A DNA stretch of 64,000 nucleotides, taken from NCBI GenBank assembly GCA_003260075.1, contig QLIY01000310.1, forward strand, positions 89,077-153,076. Reading direction: 5' to 3'. The notes under the pieces are model-generated. The model ran no database searches. It saw only the letters and a list, made by a program, of their open reading frames with translations, and was not told where the DNA came from. This DNA comes from Phallusia mammillata. Its lineage: Eukaryota > Chordata > Ascidiacea > Phlebobranchia > Ascidiidae. Shown here one piece after another: positions 1 through 13,381 of this stretch; within the stretch, counting starts at the first letter, position 1; each line of letters starts with the position of its first letter. Made by a program: the position numbers and the translations under genes.

Positions 1-3000
1 GCTCGCAAAGTTCAAGCCTTTTTCGCAGCAATTCATTTTCCTCTTTAAGGTTGGCGAACTGGTCAAAAAAAACCTGCAAAATCAAACAGGGTTCATTTTG
101 TTTTGGTTTGTAGAACACCATGCAATTAAAACTAGAAAGGTGACTTGACTATGTATTTTGATTTTTTATATTCTACCTGCTGTTTACCAATTTAGTGACA
201 GAATTGTTCTTGCAAGCAGAAACAAAGGGGCCCAATGTATGTGTTTACACGAAGGGCAAATTGGTAGAAAGTATCAACCCTAACTTTTGTCCACATTTGA
301 AGTTAGTTTTTAAGGGCTTGATAGGTAAATGCAATATCAAGCAATTGCACACATACCTCTGTTGTGCTGATTTGAAATATGTCTGAGTCCAAGACTTGCT
401 GAGCTGTGGGTCGCATTGAAGGGTCATGAGTTAGAAGGGACTTCAATGTAGGAACCTGATGAGTAAACATATGCATAACATATTTGAACAAACTCAGTGA
501 TGTTATTTAACAATGTCAATGGCGGCACTTGTTAAATAAATTTAAGGGATTTAGACTGCACATTGTGCATTGTTTGCATGTATTTAACACCCAAGAAAGT
601 CTATGCTGTGCTTAAATCAATGTTTGCTGCTCCAAATTCAGGGCATGTCTCACAGAGTTCTTACTATATGTTGGTACTTGAAGCTTTTTTTCCCAGATAG
701 GATGTAATTTTTTGATTTTTTAACAAGATTGAGCATAAATTAAAAAACATATTGTCTTCATTTCATAGTTTTAGAACTAAAATGTTTCCAATTTTGTTTC
801 TTTTTTGTGCGAAATAAAACAAAGTTATTTAATGAATATTGCATTAAAACCTGAAATTTTTTTGAAATTTGCTCAATAATTCAGGATGTTAAGAAGAATA
901 TAACTGAGCACAAAGGATCAAAAATAGCAGTGCACAATACCAAATATTTGAGTACTGACTGGGTCTGACACATGATTGTACTTACAAGGGCATACTTACA
1001 TATTTCGGCCATCGTTGTGCAAATTCTTCAGGAATAGATTCCTGCCTAAGCTCAGAAATTGACTGAACTCTTTCATGTTGTGTTTGGATGGGCCACAACA
1101 ATTCGTACAGCACAATACCAACTGCATACAAATCAGCCTAGAAATATTCATGAAATTTTGAACATCATCCAAAAACCTAATAGAAAAACCTCTGATTTCC
1201 CCCCCCCCACAATACCAACTGCATACAAATCAGCCTAGAAATATTCATGAAATTTTAAACATCATCCAAAAACCTAAAGGAAAACCTCTGATATAGGACT
1301 TATGTACTGTATTTTCTGGATTGTAAGCTGAGACTTATGAAGTTTCTTACCTATAGTTTGTGCGGCTTACAACCATGGACGGCTTACATTTTAATTTGTA
1401 CTGATACTATTTCTACAGTCCTACTAAAATTCATGTACATGCACAGATTCTACAGCGATATACATTCTGTTGGGTACACTTATCAACGTGACTAACCAAT
1501 ATAGGCAAATAGTTATATATATGATGGAACAGAAGAAAGGTGTATTATGAAACAATAGTATCTGGCCCCCCCCCCTGACACATGATTGTACTTACAAGGG
1601 CATACTTACATATTTCGGCCATCTTTGTGCAAATTCTTCAGGAATAAATTCCTGCCTAAGCTCAGAAATCGACTGAACTCTTTCATGTTGTGTTTGGATT
1701 CCCCCCCCCCCAAAGGATGAAACATGTACTTTGTTACAGCAGTGTTTCTCAACTATTTTGGGTCTCAAACTATATTTGCCTCAGCATAATCTTTCATAAA
1801 CTTGACAAAATAAAATAATTTCACCACATTAAGGCTTAGAAAAGTATTTTGTATGTTTCAAGGTCGTCACAGACTTACAAAATTTTTTTTTATGTGGACT
1901 TTAAAAATTAAAAAGCACTGTATTAGATAATTACATTTAAGCTAAATATTTAGAAGCAGTTTTTCATTTTTGAAGCAGCCTTTCTCTCAGTTAAACAAAT
2001 GCTTTCAACAGGCCACAAACCTTTGTATTGTAACTTCCACCTTCCCCCCCCCCCCCACAGATTCTACAGCGATATACATTCTGTTGGGTACACTTATCAA
2101 CGTAACTAACCAATATAGGCAAATAGTTATACGATGTAACAGAAGAAAGGTGTATTTTGAAACAATAGTATCTGGCATCCTAGAGGGCGTCTTTAAGGTT
2201 ACAATTTACAATTGTGAGTGGCTCATATTCAAGTAAATAAGTTTTACTTGTTTAGTTTGCTGATAAATCAAAGGATGAAACATGTACTTTGTTACAGCAG
2301 TGTTTCTCAACTATTTGGGGTCTCAAACTATATTTGCCTCAGCATAATCTTTCATAAACAAAATATAATAATTTAACCAGCATAAAGTTTAGAAAAGTAT
2401 TTTTGTACATTGCAAGGTGGTTACAAACTTACAAAAAACATTTCTATGAACATTGGATTGAAAAGCACTGTGTTAGACGATTACATTTAATCTGACTATC
2501 TTTAATCAATTTTTCAACTATAAAGTAGCCCTGTCCTTAGTTTTCAAACAAATGCTTTTAATCGACTACAAACCTTTGTATTGTAACTTCCACCTTCTAG
2601 CTGTTCAGGTGCGGCATAAATCATTGTACCGACTCCTGTGGTTTGTTCAGTTTCCATAAAGTTATTAACGTCCTCGAGTGGTGAGAGATACAGCGAGTTT
2701 TGCTTCGCCAGTGCTGCTCGGGCAAGACCAAAATCACCAAGCAATACATGAGGTCTGCTGCCGTTCAGCAAAATGTTGCGTGGCTGTTGAGGCAAAGAAA
2801 TGTCAAAAACCCTGTTAACATATTGTTCATAACCCTTGTTTATGAAGCATATCGTACGAACACTGGAACTGTTGCAATAGTATCAAATTTTTGATATTTA
2901 AAAAAAATTTAAGCGTTTGATTCTATCCATGGGTAAAATAATTTACAAATGTATTGTCAACCTGTGGCACTAGATCTAGATGAAAAATTTTGTTAATTTT

Positions 3001-6000
3001 GAAACTTAAATTTGTTACGATTATTGTTAATTTAGCAACAAGGTAATCTTTTTGTTAACCTGTCCAAATGAATGTTTGAATAACGAAACTGAAGACTACT
3101 GTTTGTTTTGTGGTTTAGCATTGTGACCATTTTAATGGTTTTGAGGCAGTAACAGGGTAATGACAACCTAATCAAATATTTGCAAGGTTTGCCATTTTGT
3201 CCTGAAGCAGTAATTTAGGCTTTTTACTACTTATACCTACTGCTATAAACATAGGTTGCTACTTATTAGGTTGTTACTTGATTATGTTTTGTCAGAAATA
3301 GATAAACCATAAACAAGTGTGTTGCATAATACCTTTACATCACGATGCATAATGTCTTTGGAATGTATATAAGCAAGAGCTTGGAGAATTTGCCTCAAAA
3401 TGTCCAATGAGGTAATCTCGTCAACCACAGAACATAGATCTGACACAAAAAATAATATTTTCACTTACAGAAGTGAGATGAAAATGCCTTTTCACCAATT
3501 CCAAGCATGTTGTGTGGTGGGTTTCTTAATGCCTAGGGCTTAATGAAGAGGCAAACCATTTGTTAATGTGATGTTTCGTTATATGATATACATTCAGCCA
3601 GTGGTGGGATTTAAATTTTTTGTCAGCCGGTTCTATCACAAAAGTCATATTTTTCAGCCGGTTCTGTTACAAAAAGTTTATTGACAGTAACAAGTAATNG
3701 TTCTATCACAAAAGTCATACTTTTCAGCCGGTTCTGTTACAAAAAGTTTATTGACAGCAACAAGTAATGCTAACCAGTTCACCGATCTCAAAAAATTTTG
3801 TGACGCGGTTCTACCCCCCCCCCCTTTACATCACGATGCATAATGTCTTTGGAATGTATATAAGCAAGAGCCTGGAGAATTTGCCTCAAAATGTCCAATG
3901 AAGTAATCTCGTCAACCACAGAACATAGATCTGACACAAAAACAAAAATGTTTATGTGCTACAGAAGTGAGATGAAAATGCCTTTCCGCCTATTCCGAGC
4001 CTTTTCGCCAATGTTGTGTTGTGGGTTTCTTAATGCCTAGGGCTTAATCAAGAGGCAATACATTTGTTAATGTGATGTTTGGTTATATGATATACATTCA
4101 GCCACTGGTGGGATTCAAACCCCCCCCCCGTCATATTTTTCAGCCGGTTCTGTTACAAAAAGTTTATTGACAGTAACAAGTAATGCTAACCAGTTCGCCG
4201 ATCTCAAAAAATTTTGTGACGCGGTTCTGTAGAACCGGTGCGGACCAGCTGAATCCCACCACTGCATTCAGCCATTAATTAAGCTTGCTAAATTTGGCCA
4301 AATGATGCCCTAGGCTTTGGGCCTTGTGACTTTTTGTCAGTTTAGGAGAAAATTCCTAATATTTATTTATTGCTATATTACCTTGATTTGAATTTGTTGA
4401 GCATTTGCGGTTTCTCTCTTGGAGCCATGATGTAAGAGACATCTCACAAAGTTGCATTTGTATGTAGAGGACAATTTCATCCTAAAAAGTTAAATGAAAA
4501 ATTGCTGAATTTTAATGGTTAAGAGCAGTGGTTCTCAAACTTTTTTATTGTCAGGGCCAAATGGTAAGTCTTTAAGTGTGTAAGGAGCCGCAAAAAAAAC
4601 GAGACTTTAGAAAATCACTAAAGATTACCACCTTTCCCCCCCCCCTGTAAGAGACATCTCACAAAGTTGCATTTGTATGTAGAGGACAATTTCGTCCTAA
4701 AAAGTTAAATGTAGAATTGCCGAATTTTAATGGTTAAGAGTGTTTTGGTTTATGCACACAAAAAGCTTTGGGTCAAACAGTAATTGCAGCACTTCAGCTT
4801 GTTTGCAATTATCCAAAAATGAACCATGTACAGTAAACGGCTTTAACTAAACTACATTGGTTAATAAAGGTCTTCACATAATCCAGACAAATTTGTTGGT
4901 CTAAATGGGATACAGTAGCTATTAAATACTTTTAATGATGACCAATTTTTTAAACCCCCCCCCCCCGCAAAATAACGAGTTGGGAGCCGTATGCGGCCCT
5001 AAAAGCAGGGTTTGAGAATCACTGGGTAAGAGTGTTTAATGCTTTATGCACACAAAAAGCTTTGGGTAAAACAGTAATTGCAGCACTTCACCTTGTTAGC
5101 AGATATATTTTAAAAATGCTTAAAATCAAAAAATGAACCATGTACAGTAAATTTCGGGCTTAACTAAACTACACTAAGGCTTTAATGAAACTACTCTGGT
5201 TGATTAAGGTCTTCACATAATCAAGACAATGGGTTACAGCAGTTATTAAATACTTTTAGTATAGCAAAACTTTTGCAATTAGGTGCAAGCATAATACAAA
5301 CATAAATAATTATTTCTAAACATTGCTAGATCAGGAAAAGATTTAGTTGTATCAGCATTTATTCAGTAATCAACCCCCCCCCCGCATAATACAAACATAA
5401 ATAATTATTTCTAAACATTGCTAGATCAGGACAAGATTTAGTTATATCAGCATTTATTCAGTAATCAATGACAAATTTTAGAGCATCTACCTTTGGCAGT
5501 AACACAGGAGGTAGCGGTCGGTCAGGAAAATTGTTAAAAGGATTCTCTGCGACGTCTTGCAAGTTGCTGTACGACTGGACACGAAGTCTATTTGATGATT
5601 GTGACCAAGCATGTGGGGTTGATGGGGACATCAGTATTACGCTCTGTACACGACGCATACCGGCGTTCCTTACACCATGGGTGTAAATGACTTTGTCAGG
5701 ACTACCTGGCAAGTCACCATCTGTTTCTGACATCTTTAACTGTAAGCCATCACTGCAACAAAACAAGGTCTTATAGCGGGTTTCACAGTCTGAAGTCAAT
5801 AGTCCGCAACCACCCTAAGCACAAACAAAACTATTTTTGACCCTAGTTTATAGTTTAATTTTTTTTTATTATAATAAACCTTGCAGCTTTATTTAAAAGC
5901 AAGAACTTTTCATCTTGTATAGCAATTACCAATCTTCAGCAATGCATTAATGCTATTTAAAACACAAAAAATACCTTTATTTCTGTCAAGAACTAATTTC

Positions 6001-7953
6001 ATGTTAATGCAGAGTACATAAAATGTCACATAAGATTAGTCATAAATACCTAAAGCTGTCATCTTGAGAATAACTTGACATTTTGGAACTGCCATCACTG
6101 TCGCTACTATCAGATGAATCATTCCAAAACTTGCCACGGTGAGAAAGATTAAGAGATGAGAGGCTTGAACCAATTTTGGAGTTCTCTCTTGAAGTCTTGA
6201 ACTCAAATCCAAGGGAATTGTTTAAATTTGAAGCACCTAATCCACTAGCTGTATGCTTGCTAGGTAAAGAGGAATTGCTGCACGAGAAATCATCTTCTTG
6301 CATAACTTGGTGATGTTCCATCCATGCATAGTGATATCGCACAATGTTAGTTTGTTGCATAGCTGAACATGGCAGTATGTGTAAGTTTTGTGTTTTGCTA
6401 CATGTACATACTTTTTTTTTCTTTTTTTTTGTGCAGCAAACTGCTCATGAATTGTTACAAGTATATTACTTTGTCTGTGGGGCTTTTAAACTAAAAATAA
6501 AGAAAAGCCTGTGTAGCATAGCAAACCCTGTACATAAAAATTAAATTAAAGAACTGTCTTACCAAATCACATCAAAGCCCAAATTTACAATTGCGTTTAA
6601 AGTTATTCTTCTGTTGAACTTAGATGACCATTTTGTTGAAAAAAAATATTGCACCTAACCAACTAATCCAAGATAAAATACAGTCATGACATTACTTGTG
6701 TGATTAATAACCATTCATGACCACTGCAGGTCACACACAAAATCCCCTTGCCAAGAAGTAAACAAAAATATTCTCTTTGCCAACCATTGCCAGAAAAAGC
6801 TTGAAAATGGACTTGGTTTCAAACAGATTTGTTCGAGCATCAATTCACCTGCAAGTGATTGTACTTCTCTTCTTATTCTGTCAATATGGGAACGACAGTT
6901 TTGTTCCCCTTTGTCTTTGATATGGACTTTTTTGATAGCATATTCCTGCCCGTCGATTCGATTCCTAACCTGTGCAAAACAAATTACAAACTCTTAAATG
7001 ACTTTCTGCTAAAATAAAATCTATATGTGTGACTTACTTTAAAAACTGTTCCATATGCACCCCTTCCTAAACCGCAAATCTCTTCATATTCTTCTAAATA
7101 TCGGGATGCTTTGAGATCAAACACACCACTTCCGAATTTCCTTCTGTAAAATCATTTGATGAGTATTTTTGACCAATGTTGTTGCTTAAAGTGTACAAAC
7201 CAACATAAAAAATGCATCTTTATTTAAAAAAAAAATTTGTAAATTGTGGTCACATACAAGGCTTTGAGTTTCAACATAATTTGATGATTTATTTGTTTAA
7301 TTTTGTTTAGCAATAGTTTTAGTTAAATAGTTGAAATAAAATAGCTTGATGGTAAAAATTTTAGGTTGGTACATTATTAATTTACTTTTGTTTGTCATTA
7401 AAAACTTCGCTAGTTGAAGGAAGGGGAAGTTTTGAATCGAACGATGATAGGGAAGATTTTATCAGCGAATAAAATGATGTTTTGTATTGATGTCGGATTG
7501 AAGCGTAGTCCTCACGATATGCCACTGGTGATATTATTTCCAGTCTTTCCAGCTGTTTACATATCACTGAAAAAACACATGTGATTACATAAGATAATGT
7601 AATTCATTTACAACTTTAATTCCACCAGAATTATTTTTTTACAAATTAAATTCAAAAGATTCAGAAATTTATAAAAGCATTGGCCCAATTCATCAATTTA
7701 TATATGTTGTGAAACTATATGCATTGGAAATATATTTTGGGATATCATATTTTAATTCAGTGATTGTTACCTTTAAATAGTTCCTGAGCTTTTTCTTGAT
7801 CTTCTTCATATAAACTGCACAAATGTTCCAGTAGTGATCCGAGCATTACACTTTGTGGCAAGAGTGTTGGAAAAGAAGTAGATTTCTTTTTTGGAACACA
7901 TGCCTTGTTTGAATTTATCCCATTGCCCGTTGATTCCAAATCCAGGCCAGTTT
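1..7953 (-). CDS. EIF2AK1: eIF2alpha kinase HRI (EIF2AK1), 3' end cut by window edge
   Basis: Heme-regulated inhibitor kinase, which phosphorylates eIF2alpha and lowers translation under stress. Exons in gene order on the minus strand: 7771-7953, 7386-7566, 7038-7143, 6849-6969, 6050-6362, 5491-5752, 4382-4481, 3333-3439, 2574-2783, 1000-1137, 357-455, 1-73 (incomplete). All joins keep phase. Motifs in order: N-terminal segment with SLLEHLC and ISPVAYREDY as in HRI; glycine loop GLGRGAYGTV; lysine YAIKKV; NIVRYHYAWMEH; a serine-rich kinase insert of about 190 residues; YIQMQLCEMSL; catalytic HRDVKPRN; DFG; YAAPEQLEGG; C-lobe SMRPTAQQVL; then a coiled coil (FANLKEENELLRKRLE) as at the HRI C-terminus. 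PERK and GCN2 lack this N-terminal and tail pattern. The first coding exon is not certain; a candidate ATG lies at 9030-9032. Parts of four exons recur as second copies beside poly-C runs. Confidence 0.92.
1199..1711. repeat. C10 joins at 1199-1208, 1566-1575 and 1701-1711 within HRI introns
   Basis: After C10 at 1199 the sequence returns to that of 1110-1197, including the 5' part of HRI exon 1000-1137 (copy 1209-1234). After C10 at 1566 it repeats 965-1098, including the 3' part of that exon (copy 1610-1700). After C11 at 1701 it jumps to a copy of 2272-2600. The exon copy carries two synonymous changes and one Ser/Phe change. Confidence 0.88.
1712..2175. repeat. Second-haplotype segments around C13 (2044-2056)
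   Basis: 1712-2043 is a copy of 2272-2600; 2057-2175 is a copy of 1443-1562. Together with the previous entry this gives a shuffled order that resolves to one linear path if alleles are separated. Confidence 0.85.
2298..2470. mobile_element. hAT-like MITE, 173 bp; allelic copy at 1740-1920
   Basis: Starts CAGTGTTTCTCAACTA and ends TTGAAAAGCACTG, with TGTTACAG before and TGTTAGAC after (6 of 8 identical). The same element occurs at 1740-1920 in the second-haplotype segment. Confidence 0.65.
3599..4264. mobile_element. hAT-type MITE with 8-bp duplication, split by allelic insert
   Basis: Ends CAGTGGTGGGATT and AATCCCACCACTG, flanked by CATTCAGC at 3591-3598 and 4265-4272. Internally it is interrupted by an N join at 3699 and by a second-haplotype segment (3824-4119, bounded by C11 at 3814-3824 and C10 at 4120-4129). 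That segment carries a copy of an HRI exon and the element's own left end. The true element is probably under 200 bp. Confidence 0.88.
3824..3930 (-). other. EIF2AK1: Second copy of HRI exon 3333-3439
   Basis: 107-bp copy of the catalytic-loop exon, with two synonymous differences (CAA/CAG for Gln and a Thr codon) and no amino-acid change. Its donor dinucleotide is replaced by the poly-C run, so it could not splice as written. I read it as the other allele, not an alternative exon. Confidence 0.85.
4526..5024. mobile_element. hAT element present in one haplotype, empty in the other
   Basis: Starts CAGTGGTTCTCAAAC and ends GTTTGAGAATCACTG, flanked by GTTAAGAG (4518-4525) and GGTAAGAG (5025-5032). 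Within it, between C10 (4636-4645) and C12 (4955-4966), lies a second-haplotype segment (4646-4954) that runs straight through the empty target site near 4734-4745 and repeats part of HRI exon 4382-4481 (copy 4646-4696). Confidence 0.85.
5290..5467. repeat. Duplicated 84-bp segment around C10 (5374-5383)
   Basis: 5290-5373 recurs at 5384-5467 with about two substitutions. Intronic, next to HRI exon 5491-5752. Confidence 0.88.
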
Positions 7954-7999
7954 CTACACAAACAAATGATTTTAAATTGAGCATTAAACCGATCGTAAA

Positions 8000-9978
8000 T
8001 CACTTTTGATTTCAAAGCAGTAGGATGGGACAGCAATGTCTCAACAACAATTTACAAGGGAACACAGTGTTATTTGAACAAACTGTGCTGTTTCAGTTAA
8101 AATTTTTAATGGTAAAATTCAATCCAGTTAAAAAAAAATTGATAAAAATTTGGGTCATATATAAAAAAGTTAAGCACTTGCATAATCAGTATCCAACAAC
8201 CTACATCAATATTTTGATGTCTATTGTTATCATTTTTATCCTGTTCAAATAAGCACTTCAAAAATTACCCTCAAATTAACTCCAATTTCTGACATCACAT
8301 TCAAGGTAAATTTTTACTCCAAAATGCCCTCTGTTCACATTTTAGCCTATTGTCCAAGCATTTAAACTTTCAACAAACAAAACAACACAACCTTGTTACA
8401 TCACAAAATAAATTGCATTTGTCAGCAGTCAACAAGTTTTTAATGACTGTTGCTGTTTGCAACTTTGCATGTTGTTAAAGTTTCTACCAACAAATTTTTA
8501 AAACACTTTGCGCCTGTAAAGCCACAAAGGTTGTGAGGAGAGCATCCGGTAAAATTTACCCAGTGTGTTTTTGAAATTAACCCACCAAATATACTTGGGT
8601 AAATTTGAAAAATTTGTTTACTCCATTTGCCATTTTTCTTTTCTCTTTTCCATCAAAACGGGGTAATTTTTCGTAATTTACCTTGGTTAATTAGTGCACG
8701 TAAACAGGCTAAGTTCGAAGAGATGTTCAGGGTTTGGCAAACAATCGCTGCATTTATATTGCAAGGTAAAAACTCAAAATGGTCATACTGACAGACCACT
8801 TACAAACATAAAAAACATAAAAAAATATACTTGCCATCCAGTACACAAATTGGTTTTGCGCTGGGAATTACAAATTCATACGACGTCCCACTTGCCATTA
8901 TGCTTCAAAATCAGGTTCGAAACAGCAAAGGGTTTGATAACGGTGTCAATATTCCAGAACTTTCCAACCACGTTTCGTTTTTTGCATTCTGGAAGACTAG
9001 CAGTTCGACCGGTACACGTTCGTTTTCCTAACATGTAACATCCTAATCAACAAAATAAAAAACCAAAAAAATTACAAAGTTCTGCTCTTTACGCTTGAGT
9101 AGTTGTAAGAAAAAATAGAACAGCTGATGTGATGTCACAATGGCATGAAATGTTGCTTCAAAATTTTAATACATTTGTTTGATAAAAATTGAAATTTACA
9201 CACAACTGCATGTTTATGTGACCATTAAATAATGTCATGTATGCCGACAATCGAACTATTAAACCATTAATTTGACAAATTTCTCTCCAAATAATTCATT
9301 AGTAGCGTTAAAAAATCAATCTAAGAAAAATTGATGCGTTGGTCTTCAAAGACAACAATTTTAACATTTTCAGGGTAATTTCATTGTTTTAGGTTGCTTT
9401 GCATCAGATTTGATATATTTTTTTTCAAATTGACACACTTGTAGCGCTGTGTGCATCTTTTTTCATTCGCTTGAACGAAAAGAGGCGTATCGCATTCTTC
9501 AACTAACAATAGGCATTATTCTTTACCGCTTGTTCTCATATCACAGAGTTTCGTTTCTTTGCGTAGTTGCTTAAATTCAAATGTTTGCAAGTTGCAAACC
9601 TGGTTGCTGTTATGTTATTTGAAAACAGCTTTAATGCATTGCATTGTAATGATGTATCTAGTCTATTTTGAATAGGTTATGGAACATTTTGCGTCCAAAG
9701 GTGTTGTGTTAGTTTTGTGCTGGCATTTGTTGATCTTGCAACAAAAGCATTTTTGAGTTTCGTTATTGCATTTTAGCACATATCAAATGTCAGTGAAAAA
9801 GATCGTGTGTTTCACAGAAGTTTCACTAACATCTTGAAATTAAAGTTTAATGTTTTTTATTCTCAAACAAAAATTTTTGTGCAGACCTAAAAGTTTATGT
9901 TACCTTTAAACACATTGAACAGCAATTGAATTGAGATTTTTAACCCAGTAAAAGGGTAAGAAATACACAACACACAAA
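8000..9978. other. Divergent intergenic region between HRI and KCTD5
   Basis: This stretch separates two genes that point away from each other, so it should hold both promoters and the 5' exon of HRI. A minus-strand ATG at 9030-9032 opens 50 codons that could be HRI exon 1, but no good donor in the required phase was found. The rest is AT-rich and I see no supported coding exon or repeat. Confidence 0.4.
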
Positions 9979-12900
9979 ATGGCAGCGAAATCAAATGATG
10001 TAGGAGACAAATCACAATGGGATCATCTCAAAAAATGTGCCGCATGTGCTGAAACATCTGCTGCAGACAGTTCTACATCAAGGACTTTGAGCATGTCAAA
10101 TGGAGTTGAGGACGGCATGGACACCTTGGATTCAACTACCAAACCATCAACAAAGTGGATACGGTTAAATGTCGGAGGACAGTACTTTGTAACCACGACA
10201 ACCACGCTCAGCAAATATCCCAAATCATTTCTCTACAGACTTTGCCAGGAAGAACCTGATTTAAATTCAGACAAGGTATTTTTATAAAATGTGTATAAAA
10301 TGATTTTTCACAGTCTTTGTCTGTTCTTTATCTTTTTTTGTTGGGATGTTTATTTTCCAGCTTATACAAACCTTAAAACAGCCCTGTAATTGTGTTTTTG
10401 TCCTTGTTTGTGATGCATTTTGGATAGGTGTTTGTATCACATTAATAATTCAAAATTATTAATTTCTCATCATGTACGTTAAATGCTAAATATATCAATA
10501 AAATGGTAATATGCCTCTATAACAATGACCATTGGTACATTCCTAAAAAGTTTTACATTTTTTAAACATTTTTTTAAATTCTTATCCTCTTTTTTTATCC
10601 ATCACATATTAAATCATTGATGGTATCTAAAATAGATTAAAAAATATCATGGTATGCTTTTTAATATTTGTTTTAGTGTATTTAACAATATTTTCTCGAG
10701 AAGCATGATTTTTTAGCCTGTTTTTTTTGTGAAATAAGAACCATCGTTGAGCCTTGTTTAATTGTTGTAGCTGATTTCAGCAAAGGAAGTGCATTTGTTA
10801 TGCAGTACAACTCTGAATAGTGTTTTTTCTGTGAACCGCATCAATAGCAGCTAATTAATTGCAACACAACTTCTCAATTGTCACAAGACTAATCATATTC
10901 ATTGAAAGCTGAATGATTGTACTGCTGTATTATTAATAAGTGATTCATACCAGAGTCATGCAATCAGTTCTCGGGTTGTCATGTTCTTTTTGCAGGACGA
11001 GACTGGTGCCTTTTTGATTGACAGGGATCCAATGTATTTTGGACCAGTCCTCAACTACCTACGTCACGGAAAACTTGTCATTAACAAAGACCTCGCTGAG
11101 GAAGGTTAAAGAAATAATTTTGCTTATTCTAAAAAACCTAGTTACATTTAATATCTGCAACAATACTATAAACTGTGTATAGTATGTTATAGTAAGTTTT
11201 TTTGTAGCACTACTCAATTTGTGTTTGGCACATCACTTAAATATTAATACATTATTATATGTGTTGTACATGTATTTCTTTGTGCAATACCTTGCTTTAC
11301 GGCTTGCAATTGGCTACTTGGGCATACAAAGGACTGCAGACGCTTTAGTGACAATACCTGCTTCTATTCACTACAAAACAATGCTAGTCGTCTCTGGTTT
11401 CATGTTTACGCTTGATGTTTCTCGTTACTCAGGGGTACTTGAAGAGGCTGAGTTCTACAACATTGCTGACCTAATTCGCTTAGTTAAGGAACAAATCAGG
11501 GATCGTGACTGCAAAGTTTTGCAGGTTTGCCAATACACAATGTATTGTAATGTGGAATACTAATAAGATTTACATCGTTTAATTTTTTTCTTCAACGAAT
11601 CACTTACTAAAACTGCATCATAGTTTGCATGATGTTGTTTTTATATTTGTATTTCAGAAACAAACATTGTCAAGTAGTAACTAGATATTTTTTTGTTCAT
11701 GAAACACTGTTTACGTTTTTCTTAAACAAAGCACACATGGACTGTTTTTATAGACTTACCAATTTCAAATTTATAAAGAATTATTTTATTTTCCACGTCA
11801 CCATGTTTTTATGAACACAAAGCATTGTAGTCCAACTTATATTTTCGGCCTGCATAAAGTGAAATATTTTCTAATCTGATTTGTTTTTCAGCCTCCAGGC
11901 AAGCATGTATATCGGGTAATACAATGTTTAGAAGATGAACTAACGCACACTGTGTCTGCCATGTCAGATGGTTGGAAGTTTGAACAGGTATTTGCAAATT
12001 TATTCACTACTTCTGTTTCTTTAACTGTTGAATATTGTAAATATATACCTAAAATTTTATCCTAATTATAGGTATACCCCCCCCCCTATTTGCAAATTTA
12101 TTCACTACTTCTGTTTCTTTAACTGTTGAATATTCTAAATATATACCTAAAATTTTATCCTAATTATAGGTATATAATTATGAAAACAAATGTATTGATG
12201 TGTATTTCAGGCATTTTTTTTAATATTTGTTTTTCATTTCTGTGAACCACATGTGACAAGTTTAAAAACATATTTTTGCAAAACTTACTAAAATACTGCA
12301 TTGGTAAGACAAATGTACTTCTATATATTTTTGGAAAATTGTTTTTTAAATAATAATACAAAAACACACAAAAATGGTTTTCGAAAATTATATCCTTAAA
12401 AATCGCTTTTGTATTTTAGTTGATCAATGTTGGTTCTTCATATGGTTTTGGCAACGTAGATCAAGCTGAATTTTTATGTATCGTATCAAAGGAGCTATCA
12501 AATAATTACAACGGTGTTAACACAGAACAAACTAACAAGGCAAAGGTAATACCTCCGCAAATTCACATTTAACATAAAAATTTTTTTTTAAAGTATTGTA
12601 ATGCTTTAGTTTCTGTGATATCTGTCCTGGTTTTATGGACTATAATATTGATTTTTAAAGCCTTAGATAAAAAAGTCTCATGGAATTTCCCATTTTTACA
12701 CAAGTTTGACCTTATTTGGGCCTAGCATGACAGAAAAATGCATGTGACAGTCCCACTAGGCATTTGCAATCTGTTGGGATATTTGATCTGATTAAAATAA
12801 CATACATATGCTGGTTTTTATTTTTTTAATGAGCTTCGTCTGTGTAATCATGTAATATTAATAGCAAAACATATAAAATGGTTTACTTGCATGCTCAATG

Positions 12901-13381
12901 TCTGTAAATCGATGTTTTTTCCTGAATAATTAGATTCAAATATTAAATATTGCAATCATGTTGCAATTATTTAAACTGTGTCTTTAGCGTTTACTAAGTA
13001 TGCATTAACTTTCTGTTGTTGGTAATATATTATGTATTTGTAAGCTGCAAAACGAAATGATTATAATTATAACAGTCATTTTTTTTTCACATAATTTGCT
13101 TTTCTTTGAGGTAAACTGCTTTGGCAACTAAACTTAGGTAATTTTATGTTTCAAAATATTTTCTATTTTATGTTTTTCACCCCAAAAGTCCCATTTTCTT
13201 GCCTTCTTTATAAACTGCAAAAAAAATTAACTGCAAAAGGTCCATTTTTAAGGATCTGCATTATCCTTTTTGCAAATAAGATACTTTTTATGCATGTGTC
13301 TTTTTGATATTTATTTATTACGTTTTTTTGCAGATCATGCAAGAACAAGGCTCTCGTTTTCAAACGTCAATAAGGCGATGA
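9979..13381 (+). CDS. KCTD5: KCTD5-family BTB/POZ adaptor protein
   Basis: Six exons, 9979-10275, 10996-11104, 11433-11524, 11892-11987, 12420-12545 and 13334-13381, give 255 aa, close to the size of vertebrate KCTD5/KCTD2/KCTD17. After a low-complexity N-terminus (residues 1-52) comes the T1/BTB domain (about 53-150) with [43 protein letters not shown] and [16 protein letters not shown], nearly identical to KCTD5. The C-terminal domain contains [12 protein letters not shown] and [16 protein letters not shown], again KCTD5-like. Family members are pentameric CUL3 substrate adaptors; KCTD5 is known to act on G-beta-gamma. The start is the first ATG in the exon and no other in-frame ATG precedes the BTB domain. 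Intron 4 carries an 87-bp near-exact repeat around a C10 run. The single invertebrate gene may be ancestral to KCTD2/5/17, so the symbol names the family. Confidence 0.93.
11990..12173. repeat. Duplicated intron segment around C10 (12077-12086)
   Basis: 11990-12076 is repeated at 12087-12173 with about one base difference, separated by exactly ten C. It lies inside KCTD5 intron 4 and does not touch an exon. It fits the haplotype-junction pattern seen throughout the window. Confidence 0.85.

Noticed and set aside
1000..1700. Extra HRI exons from the repeated fragments
   Set aside because: The fragments are truncated by C runs, lack one splice site each and match the complete exon at allele-like divergence.
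8694..9038. Plus-strand open frames upstream of KCTD5
   Set aside because: No recognisable domain; overlapped by a possible minus-strand HRI first exon and lacking splice context.
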